Source: JBEIUL01 sp044356865 (GTDB lineage: Bacteria > Planctomycetota > Phycisphaerae > Phycisphaerales > SM1A02). Taken from it: a stretch of 6,604 bases of DNA. The DNA is taken from positions 1-6,604 of the forward strand of contig JBIKVN010000187.1 in NCBI GenBank assembly GCA_044356865.1, written 5' to 3'. Both the position numbers and the translations under genes were made by a program. Below are positions 1-5,387 of the stretch, one piece after another. Below the pieces are notes generated by a model that saw nothing but the letters and a program-made list of their open reading frames with translations, was not told the origin of the DNA and did not search any database. How positions within the stretch are numbered: position 1 is the stretch's first letter; every line of letters starts with the position of its first letter.

Positions 1-1216
1 CCGAGATCTCGCTCCAGGTCGTGGCCGCACTCCGCCGCCACGCCCAAACGCTGCCCTGGCCGTACTGGCCGTAGTCAAAGGTGTTCTGGTTGTAGGGAAC
101 CGAACCGTTGCCGGTGGGATTGTCGCCCGGCGCACCGACGAGCACCAGGTCACCCTGGATCGAGACCGCCGTTCCGAAGACGTCGCCGGCGCCGGTGCCG
201 GTCCGGGTCAACTTGGCCCGCTGCGTCCACGCGCCCGTCGAGTCATTGCGTTCGAAGACCCACGCCCCACCGATGTTTCCGGTATTCACGCCGGGGGTGA
301 TGCCGGTCGCGCCGTCAATGCCCGGAGCGCCCACCACCGCGAAACGGCCGTCGACGTCGATCGAACGTCCGAACCAGTCGAGGTTGGTGGAGACGAACTT
401 GCGGAATCCGCCGGTACCGGTGAACTTCGCCTCGTACTGCCACGCGGAACCATCCCAACGGTAGGCCCACGCCGCCCCGTATCGATTGGTGGTCGCGCCG
501 AGGGTCGCGTTGTCGCGGGGGGCCCCGACCACGAGGGTGTCGCCCGAAAGCGCCACGCTGTAGCCGAATCGGGCCTCGGTCACGAGGGTGGACGGCTGCA
601 GCTTGGCCTGCTGCGTCCAGCCCGAGCCCTCCGAGCGGGAGAACATGTAGACGGCGCCGTGCCAACGGCTGGACGTCGGGGGCACCGAGCTGCCGCTGGT
701 TCCGATCGACGCGCGGCGGGCACCGACGGCGACGCGATCGCCCTCGATCGAGACCGACCAGCCGAAGTCCGCTTCCCGCTGGGCATCGGACGCCTGCAGG
801 GTCTGCTCGAGCACCCAGTTGCCCGGCGAGGACTGGACGTAGACGAACGCCTTGCCCGCCGAGGTCATGTCGAGCACATCGAGATTAGGGCAGCCTACTG
901 CGACCCTCACCCCATCGGTCGCCACACTGGTTCCGAAGCGGGAATCCGAACTGGCGGCACTCGGAACGATGAGCGAGCTCTCGAGCGTCAGTACGCCGTC
1001 AGCGTTTCGCCTGTAGATGAAAGCTCGGCCGTTCGGCACTGCCCCTCCGTACGTGAAAGTCGAGGACGCCGGAGCACCCGCTACCACCACATTGCCCGCT
1101 GTCGATACCGAGAAGCCAAACTGATCTGCATCGACTGCTGCATTGTCCCCGACCTTATCCGCCCACCCCGCCGCGTTCGTGAACAACGTGCATGCGGTCG
1201 CAAACGCCGCCAGCAT
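1..1216 (-). CDS. Exported FG-GAP repeat beta-propeller protein, N-terminal part (C-terminus beyond left edge)
   Basis: The minus frame is open from an ATG at 1216 to the window edge (405 codons). It shows six FG-GAP-type repeats with FG pairs at residues 33, 94, 151, 217, 282 and 347, spaced 57-66 residues apart. Each is followed by a strand and a GAP-like turn (AGAP, VGCP, VGAR, then three VGAP). This is the integrin-alpha-like beta-propeller fold, usually seven blades, found in secreted or surface proteins, so the protein is probably extracytoplasmic. Residues 1-19 (MLAAFATACTLFTNAAGWA) look like a signal peptide ending AGWA, but the usual basic n-region (RSLRK) lies just upstream of this ATG. 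The same frame stays open to an ATG at 1507, which has a better ribosome site but adds 97 residues rich in Arg, Pro and Ala with no recognisable domain. I favour 1216 because the hydrophobic segment would then be N-terminal. No enzymatic motif is visible and the ligand is unknown. Third-position GC is lower in the first 85 codons than later. Confidence 0.88.
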   Translation of the reverse strand, partial: MLAAFATACTLFTNAAGWADKVGDNAAVDADQFGFSVSTAGNVVVAGAPASSTFTYGGAVPNGRAFIYRRNADGVLTLESSLIVPSAASSDSRFGTSVATDGVRVAVGCPNLDVLDMTSAGKAFVYVQSSPGNWVLEQTLQASDAQREADFGWSVSIEGDRVAVGARRASIGTSGSSVPPTSSRWHGAVYMFSRSEGSGWTQQAKLQPSTLVTEARFGYSVALSGDTLVVGAPRDNATLGATTNRYGAAWAYRWDGSAWQYEAKFTGTGGFRKFVSTNLDWFGRSIDVDGRFAVVGAPGIDGATGITPGVNTGNIGGAWVFERNDSTGAWTQRAKLTRTGTGAGDVFGTAVSIQGDLVLVGAPGDNPTGNGSVPYNQNTFDYGQYGQGSVWAWRRSAATTWSEIS

Positions 1217-1513
1217 CTTTCGCAGGCTCCGGAGGCCATGCGGGATGTTCGGCCTTTCCTTGAGTTGGCATTCCACGTCGAGGTTCGGCCGATCGCCGGA
1301 CTGCGCGGTCGACGCAAGAGCGTCGAAGGGCGACGGGAATGCCGGTTCGGCCGCGGATCGGGTCACGAGCGGTGCTATCGCCGCCGCGCGACACTGATGA
1401 CCAGGCCACGTAGCCTTCATTCGCCGAGGCGTCACGCGGCCTGGCCGTGCTGTCGAAGGGAACGGGAACGGAATGGCGATCGCGCGAGCCACAGTGCCGA
1501 CCTTCATTGGGAA

Positions 1514-1518
1514 CTCCT
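1514..1518 (-). promoter_or_regulatory. Shine-Dalgarno (AGGAG) before the alternative ATG at 1507
   Basis: On the minus strand AGGAG lies six bases before an ATG at 1507, a textbook ribosome site. That ATG is in frame with the FG-GAP gene without a stop in between. It is the main reason to keep the longer start (97 extra residues) as a real alternative. Against it, the encoded extension has no signal-peptide-like hydrophobic core near its own N-terminus. Confidence 0.45.
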
Positions 1519-1576
1519 GGGCCGGGCGATCGAGATCGACCGGCGAATTGCAGGTTACGCGCAGAAGCGGGGATAT

Positions 1577-1601
1577 CCAATCGTCGGAATGTGATGATTG
1601 G
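1577..1601. repeat. Inverted repeat upstream of FG-GAP gene
   Basis: CCAATCGTC and GATGATTGG flank a seven-base spacer (GGAATGT). The nine-base arms pair with a single G-T wobble on the plus strand. The site lies about 70 bases upstream of the alternative ATG at 1507 and is more AT-rich than its surroundings. It could be an operator for the FG-GAP gene or an RNA hairpin. No T-tract follows on either strand, so a terminator is unlikely. The role is unknown. Confidence 0.4.
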
Positions 1602-1808
1602 GGAAATCGAGAGGTATCCGCTTCCGGGCAGCGATCCTCGAGGTCCTGAAACGCGGGAAGTGGCAGTCTGGCCGTCCGCACCGGAGGCTGGGTTCGTTTG
1701 CCGGCACGGTGCGGATGAAATCACGTGCCTCGTCACGCGTCTGCTGCCGGTCGATGCACCACGCGTGGAGGCGGTCGACGGGCGATCGTGGGTGCAAACC
1801 CCCCCGCC

Positions 1809-1910
1809 GAGTGCCGGCCTTCGGCCGGCGGCGGCCGTCACCTCAGCTGTCCGCTTCCCTGGCCCGGAACGACGAGGCCCTGACTCGTCGGGAATGAAGG
1901 CGGGGGCCGT
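1809..1910 (+). repeat. Composite palindromic element, copy A (REP-like)
   Basis: This element has two hairpins. The first, 1813-1829, is GCCGGCC-TTC-GGCCGGC, preceded by GAGT. The second, 1870-1890, has arms CGACGAG and CTCGTCG around a seven-base loop and is preceded by GGCCCGGAA. Copy B has the same two parts in the same order, with the same 49-base offset. GCCGGCC-type hairpins with a short 5' tetranucleotide head resemble REP elements mobilised by RAYT transposases, such as those of Stenotrophomonas. Membership of that family is inferred from shape and head only. Confidence 0.6.
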
Positions 1911-1950
1911 CCGGCGATCTGTTGCTGCGGCGTTCGCCCTCCTTGTCACG

Positions 1951-1978
1951 CGTCGGCCAAGGCCGACGTTCCCGGCCC
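1951..1978 (-). repeat. Inverted half-copy of the second hairpin
   Basis: CGTCGGCC-AA-GGCCGACG (1951-1968) is a perfect 8-bp stem. Read on the minus strand the segment begins GGGCCGGGAACGTCGGCC. This matches the GGCCCGGAACGACG lead and stem start of the second hairpins of copies A and B, with substitutions. It lies between the two direct copies in the opposite orientation, as in mosaic REP clusters. Confidence 0.55.
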
Positions 1979-2030
1979 GCTGCGTTCGGGGTGATTCGCG
2001 AGAAGCGTCGCCTTCCGCGTCCTGCGCGTG

Positions 2031-2132
2031 GAGTGCCGGCCTGCGGCCGGCATCGATGAACCCCGCGGCCGTCCCGCGCCCCGGCCCGGAACGACGGGGC
2101 CATGCCCCGTCGCGGATGGACGCGGTGGCCAT
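2031..2132 (+). repeat. Composite palindromic element, copy B (REP-like, GGAG head)
   Basis: The first hairpin, 2034-2052, is TGCCGGCC-TGC-GGCCGGCA and follows GGAG at 2030-2033. The second, 2092-2112, is CGACGGGGC-CAT-GCCCCGTCG. Compared with copy A, bases 2031-2051 match 1809-1829 at 20 of 21 positions, and GGCCCGGAACGACG at 2083-2096 is identical to 1861-1874. Both matches sit at exactly 222 bases offset. The second stem has changed on both arms yet still pairs (CGACGAG/CTCGTCG in A, CGACGGGGC/GCCCCGTCG in B), so structure is kept while sequence drifts. Confidence 0.62.
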
Positions 2133-2170
2133 TCGAAGTTTCGGTGATTGACGAACGCCGGTGGCGTCAG

Positions 2171-2194
2171 GCGTCGGTCGCGGACCGACGCTCC
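2171..2194 (-). repeat. GGAG-headed hairpin, minus orientation
   Basis: GCGTCGGTC-GCG-GACCGACGC (2171-2191) is a perfect 9-bp stem. On the minus strand it is preceded by GGAG, overlapping the stem by one base, which is the same head seen before copy B. It starts about 50 bases after the lipoprotein stop codon, so it could also shield the 3' end of that transcript. No run of T follows, so a classical Rho-independent terminator is not supported. Confidence 0.5.
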
Positions 2195-2243
2195 ATGCGC
2201 GGGGTGCGGTCGATGGCGAGCGGGGAGCTCACCGGTCACCGCC

Positions 2244-2474
2244 TCACGGCAACGCCGGATCATCGAACGTCGGATCCTGGTTGATCTCGTTGCCCTGGAT
2301 GTCCGACGCCGCCTCCATCTGCTCGAGGCCGACGTCCTCGCCCGCGGCCTCGGCGGTGGTCTCGCCGGCGTCCTCGCCGGTGATGCGCTCGCCGCCGCCA
2401 CCGCCGCCGCCCGAGCAGGCGGCGAGTGCAAGCAGGCAGGACGCGGACATCGCGAAAAGCGAAAGGCGGCGCAT
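2244..2474 (-). CDS. Small acidic lipoprotein with polyglycine linker
   Basis: This 76-residue protein has a clear lipoprotein signal peptide: a basic start (MRR), a hydrophobic core and the lipobox L17-A18-A19-C20. Signal peptidase II should cut before Cys20, leaving a lipidated mature chain of about 57 residues. The residue after Cys is Ser, not Asp, which suggests outer-membrane sorting if the cell is Gram-negative. Residues 22-28 are seven glycines, followed by a tail rich in Glu, Asp and Ala with few hydrophobic residues, probably disordered. The start is supported by AGGAA six bases before the ATG. The gene begins 23 bp after the helicase stop on the same strand, so co-transcription is likely. 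No family is recognised. Small lipoproteins of this kind are common, and a functional link to the helicase is not implied by the sequence. Confidence 0.8.
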   Translation of the reverse strand: MRRLSLFAMSASCLLALAACSGGGGGGGERITGEDAGETTAEAAGEDVGLEQMEAASDIQGNEINQDPTFDDPALP

Positions 2475-2497
2475 GGCGGTTTCCTCGGGCCGGGCGT

Positions 2498-4327
2498 TCA
2501 GCGATCCCACTCGGCGAGCAGCCGGCTGGGCGTCGCGAGGGCGAGCACGGTCAACGTCGACCGGGCCCGCGTGAAGGCAGTGTAATCGCGGCGCCGCGGG
2601 TCCATGCGCTCGTCGCTCGCGGCGTCGTCGAGGACCAGCACGCGGTCCCACTCCGAGCCCTGGGCCTTGTGCACGGTCAGGGCGTAGCCCCACTCGCACC
2701 GCACCACGCCGCTGCGGGGGCCGCTGATGTCGCGGGTGTCCTCGCGGCCCCCGCCCTTGAGGTGAAGGCCCGCGAGCATCTGCGAGCTCACGATCATCTC
2801 GAGTTCCTCGCCGCCGCGTCCCTCGACCGTGCCCCGCAGGCGGATGTCCTCGAGGTCGGGGCGGTCCGGGCGCACCGACAGGCGGCCGAGCACGGCGGTC
2901 ACGCGGATCCGTTCGCCGTTCTCGATGCGGCGTCCTCCCGGCAATTCCTGGTTTGCGGTGCAGACGAGCAGGTCGCCCGGCTTCGGGTCGTGGTCGCCGG
3001 GGAACTCCGCCCGGCCCGAGAGCCGCCGCACGACGCCGTTCACGAGGATCCGGGTGCGGTTGCGGCTCGTGAGGATCACGTCGTGCCCGCGCAGCAGCTC
3101 GCGGAAGCGGGCGGGCGAGATCGCCCCGTCGCCCTCGTCGAGGATCCGCACGCCGTCGCGATCGAAGCCGGCGAACTCGAGCTGCTCGCCGGCCCGGGCC
3201 CGGCCCGCGGCGGCGAGGATCCCGCTTCGCGAGTCCTGCCGGTGCACGACCTCGAGCGACGCGTCGGGCGTCAGCAGCACGCCCGAGTCGCGGTCTTCGC
3301 TGCCCTCGCCCTCGGCGGGAATCACCGGCGGAAGCTGGTTCGGGTCGCCGATGAAGAGCGTGCGGTAGTGCCGCTCGAGCTGCTCGCGGTCGCGCTCGGT
3401 GACCATCGAGGCCTCGTCGACGATGACGAGGCTGATCCGCGGTTGCGGGGCCTTCGGGCCCACCCGCTTGAAGCGCATGTCCTCGCCGTCGTCGGCGGTG
3501 GCGGCGATGCGGAACTTCCAGAGGAGTTTCGATAGCGTGAGGCAGCGCGGCGCGAACGAGTCGGGAACCTTGCTTCGCAGCACTTCCCGCGCCTTCGAGG
3601 TGTACGTCGCGAGCAGCACCTCGTCGGGCACGAGCTGCAGCTGCCGCAGGGCCTCGCGCACGAGCGTCGTCTTGCCGCTGCCGGCGGGGCCGGCGAGGGT
3701 GAAGGTCCGCGCCTCCTTCGGTCCCCGGTACCACGCCTCGATCGCGTCGAGCGCCGCCCGCTGGTCGGGCGAGAGCACGAGCGGCCTTTCGGTCGGACGC
3801 GTGGCCGGCGGGGGGGGGCGTGAGCTCACCTCGCGTCGTGCGGCGGGCTCCGACTGGAAAAGGATCTTGGAGGGGACCGACTCCGGCACGCCCGTCCGCC
3901 CGCTCCGGATCCACGCGACGATCTCCCGCAGCTCGTACCGCTCGTTGTCGCTCTCGAGATCGATCAGCAGCCGCTCCCCGTCGTCGAGCAGGCCGTGGAC
4001 CCGGTCCTCGCGCGACCATCGCTCGCGGCCGTCGTCCTCGACCCGGCGGTGCATCAGGTCGTTGCGGTACTCGCGCAGCTTGAAGCCGAGCCCGCGGCCG
4101 CTGCCCGGCAGCCGCGGATGCTCGAGCATGAGCGGGATGACCAGCGTCGAGACGTCGATCGAGCGCCACGCGAGGGCCCGGCGCACCGCGTCGCGCTCGG
4201 GCGAACGGCCGACCCAGTCGAGGGCGAGGCAGAGTTCGATGATCTCGTCCCACTCGGCTTCGGAAAATCGCCGCTCGTAGGCCGACGCGATGCCCATCGC
4301 GACCGTCTCGGTGACGGTCACGAGCAT
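2498..4327 (-). CDS. HEPN (Swt1-like)-SF1B helicase fusion, RecD2/Dda-like
   Basis: This 609-residue protein is a complete superfamily 1B helicase. It has a Q-motif-like LSPDQ (185-189), Walker A GPAGSGKTT (213-221), Walker B VIVDEASM (301-308), motif III GDPNQLPP (327-334), the RecD/UvrD C-terminal motif TVHKAQGSEWD (551-561) and motif VI YTAFTRAR (582-589). By family it should be an ATP-driven 5'-3' translocase on single-stranded nucleic acid. Residues 1-125 are not part of usual RecD proteins. They hold LREYRNDLMHRR with RNxxxH at R88-H93, then a helix ending DDGERLLIDL. This order resembles the Swt1-type HEPN domain, a metal-independent RNase fold. A Pro-rich linker (171-183) joins the parts. 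The start is uncertain: a GTG at 4384 is in frame, has AGGA nine bases upstream and would add 19 charged residues. The ATG at 4327 has GGAGG too far upstream. The helicase call is near certain; the HEPN call is by motif and helix pattern. Confidence 0.9.
   Translation of the reverse strand: MLVTVTETVAMGIASAYERRFSEAEWDEIIELCLALDWVGRSPERDAVRRALAWRSIDVSTLVIPLMLEHPRLPGSGRGLGFKLREYRNDLMHRRVEDDGRERWSREDRVHGLLDDGERLLIDLESDNERYELREIVAWIRSGRTGVPESVPSKILFQSEPAARREVSSRPPPPATRPTERPLVLSPDQRAALDAIEAWYRGPKEARTFTLAGPAGSGKTTLVREALRQLQLVPDEVLLATYTSKAREVLRSKVPDSFAPRCLTLSKLLWKFRIAATADDGEDMRFKRVGPKAPQPRISLVIVDEASMVTERDREQLERHYRTLFIGDPNQLPPVIPAEGEGSEDRDSGVLLTPDASLEVVHRQDSRSGILAAAGRARAGEQLEFAGFDRDGVRILDEGDGAISPARFRELLRGHDVILTSRNRTRILVNGVVRRLSGRAEFPGDHDPKPGDLLVCTANQELPGGRRIENGERIRVTAVLGRLSVRPDRPDLEDIRLRGTVEGRGGEELEMIVSSQMLAGLHLKGGGREDTRDISGPRSGVVRCEWGYALTVHKAQGSEWDRVLVLDDAASDERMDPRRRDYTAFTRARSTLTVLALATPSRLLAEWDR
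3810..3818. repeat. Homopolymer run (G9 plus strand, C9 in helicase coding strand)
   Basis: Nine G in a row on the plus strand are nine C in the helicase reading direction. They encode the proline stretch from residue 171 in the linker between the HEPN-like and helicase parts. Runs of this length can slip during replication, and are also prone to sequencing error. A one-base change would end in-frame synthesis of the helicase while keeping the HEPN-like domain. Confidence 0.85.
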
Positions 4328-4392
4328 GCGGTGGAGGCGGCGCGACTCCTCCCGTTCCCTTCGCTGGTCGGGCCCGGCTGGCACGGGCGGAA

Positions 4393-4398
4393 ATCCTA
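4393..4398 (-). promoter_or_regulatory. Possible -10 element for helicase gene (TAGGAT)
   Basis: On the minus strand TAGGAT lies eight bases before the in-frame GTG at 4384. That spacing would place transcription start at or next to the GTG, giving a leaderless message. Alternatively the AGGA inside it is a ribosome site for the same GTG. There is no -35 consensus. The assignment is weak. Confidence 0.25.
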
Positions 4399-4415
4399 CC
4401 GCAGCCCCCGCCCGA

Positions 4416-4421
4416 TACCAT
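4416..4421 (+). promoter_or_regulatory. Possible -10 element for sigma-like gene (TACCAT)
   Basis: TACCAT ends nine bases before the GTG at 4431, and that GTG has no Shine-Dalgarno sequence. This fits leaderless transcription. It lies 17 bases from the TAGGAT of the opposite strand, so each hexamer occupies the -35 position of the other. Neither resembles TTGACA. Confidence 0.25.
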
Positions 4422-4430
4422 CCGCGTCCC

Positions 4431-5387
4431 GTGTCCCTGCCTCCGTCGCGACATCCGAACGAGGCGCCGTCCGAGGGGGCGTTCGGCGAGGCGGCCCTCG
4501 GTCGGCTTCGTGCCGGCGACCGCCCGACCCGCGACCGGCTCTGGGAAGCGCTCGACACCGCGCTGCGGAACCGGATCCTGCCCGGCGGCGATCGTCTGGC
4601 GTCGCGGTTCCGCGCCGTGCTGGTCGACGTGCCGACCGCCGAGGATTTCATCGCCGACCGGATCGTGCGGATCATCGAGGGGCTCGAGGCGGGCCGGGTC
4701 GGCCGCCGCTTCGACGAGCGGAGCGGCGACCTGATCGGCTACCTGACGCAGTCGGCGCTCCTGCTCAAGAAGGCGATCCAGTGGCGGGCGAGCCGGATCG
4801 TCGACGCCCAGTCGCTCGGCGACGACGGCGACGGTGGATACGACCCGATCGGCGACCAGGCCGTCGCGCCCGCCCCCGGGCGGACGGGGCGGGCGGGCGG
4901 CGACCGCCGCATCCGGCTCGCCCTCGACGGGCCGCTCGAGCCCGATCTCGAGGCCGCCGGCGGGCCGACCCAGCGGCGGTTCGTGTGCGTCCAGTTCTGG
5001 CCCCGGCTCGCCGACGCCAAGCGCGACCGGCAGCGGTCCGAGGTCGCGGCGGCGCTCGGGAAGTCGGGGGCCTCGCTCGACGACCTCGAACGCGAGCATC
5101 GCGAGGCCCGGGCCCGGATCGAACGCGACCTGCGGCGGGTGGCCGGCGGTCGCGACGACGGCCGGCCCGGCACCCCGCGGGCCGAGCGGGAGGCGGAACG
5201 GCTGGCCCTCGCCCTGCGGGTCGAGGCTCTCTTCCATCCGCTCGACGCCGCGGCGGTGCGGCGGCTGCTTGCGGTCAGCGAGGCGAACGCCCACCAGCTC
5301 AAGCGGCGGCTGGTCGCGAACCTCGCGGCGATCCTGCCCGGGCTGGCCGGGCTGCTTTCGCCTGAGGTGGAAGGGGACGGGCGGTGA
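4431..5387 (+). CDS. Divergent sigma-70/ECF-like protein, first gene of a three-gene operon
   Basis: This 318-residue soluble protein has a layout that resembles ECF sigma factors in outline. Residues 36-85 (a helix, then VPTAEDFIADRIVRIIEG at 67-84) resemble region 2.1-2.2, where DAEDLVQE-type motifs sit. Residues 101-124 (LIGYLTQSALLLKKAIQWRA and on) resemble the region 2.3-2.4 helix. A C-terminal helix-turn-helix-like stretch (271-298, around LAVSEANAHQLKRRL) would be region 4. Between them lies a long Gly/Pro/Arg-rich segment and a second helical part (residues 203-236) that could be another DNA-binding unit. ECF factors are usually near 200 residues, so this is long. Start: no ATG fits without deep overlap with the divergent gene, so I use the GTG at 4431, which has no ribosome site. 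The stop overlaps the next start as GTGA. The gene is secure; the sigma assignment is tentative and it could be an unrelated helical DNA-binding protein. Confidence 0.75.
   Translation: MSLPPSRHPNEAPSEGAFGEAALGRLRAGDRPTRDRLWEALDTALRNRILPGGDRLASRFRAVLVDVPTAEDFIADRIVRIIEGLEAGRVGRRFDERSGDLIGYLTQSALLLKKAIQWRASRIVDAQSLGDDGDGGYDPIGDQAVAPAPGRTGRAGGDRRIRLALDGPLEPDLEAAGGPTQRRFVCVQFWPRLADAKRDRQRSEVAAALGKSGASLDDLEREHREARARIERDLRRVAGGRDDGRPGTPRAEREAERLALALRVEALFHPLDAAAVRRLLAVSEANAHQLKRRLVANLAAILPGLAGLLSPEVEGDGR

Larger units (their letters stand above)
1508..2243. other. Gene-free region between FG-GAP gene and lipoprotein gene
   Basis: No convincing gene lies here. Open frames exist on both strands but encode Arg/Pro/Ala-rich strings without domains and read straight through perfect palindromes. 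The left half (1508-1800) holds one hairpin at 1577-1601, the palindrome CCACGCGTGG at 1759-1768 and nothing else I recognise. The right half (1809-2194) holds the cluster of hairpin repeats listed separately. The flanking genes are both on the minus strand. The region should therefore contain the 3' end of the lipoprotein transcript and the promoter of the FG-GAP gene, but neither a T-tract terminator nor a good promoter stands out. Confidence 0.75.

Noticed and set aside
1530..1560. Minus-strand promoter TTGGAT - 17 bases - TAACCT upstream of 1507
   Set aside because: Each hexamer matches consensus at only three of six positions, which is expected by chance.
659..1594. Plus-strand open frame opposite the FG-GAP gene
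   Set aside because: It is Arg-rich with no domain, and the opposite strand carries clear repeats with regular spacing.
1755..1796. Imperfect stem TGCACCACG with CGTGGGTGCA, plus the palindrome CCACGCGTGG
   Set aside because: The stem has a bulged G and a long loop. It has no second copy and no neighbouring gene that would suggest a riboswitch or operator.
1155..2132. Minus-strand open frame of 325 codons across the gene-free region, and a plus-strand frame at 1447-2151
   Set aside because: Both run through several perfect hairpins, have Arg/Pro/Ser-rich translations and lack ribosome sites or domains.
2171..2191. Rho-independent terminator for the lipoprotein transcript
   Set aside because: The stem is strong, but no T-tract follows in the direction of transcription. 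The GGAG head fits a REP-like element better.
2426..3535. Plus-strand open frame opposite the helicase
   Set aside because: It is antisense to conserved helicase motifs and has His/Val/Ala-rich composition with no recognisable domain.
2475..5294. Very long minus-strand open frame upstream of, and in frame with, the lipoprotein
   Set aside because: It reads as Arg/Pro/Ala-rich shadow of the helicase gene and of the plus-strand sigma-like gene. Only its last 76 codons, with a signal peptide and ribosome site, are a real gene.
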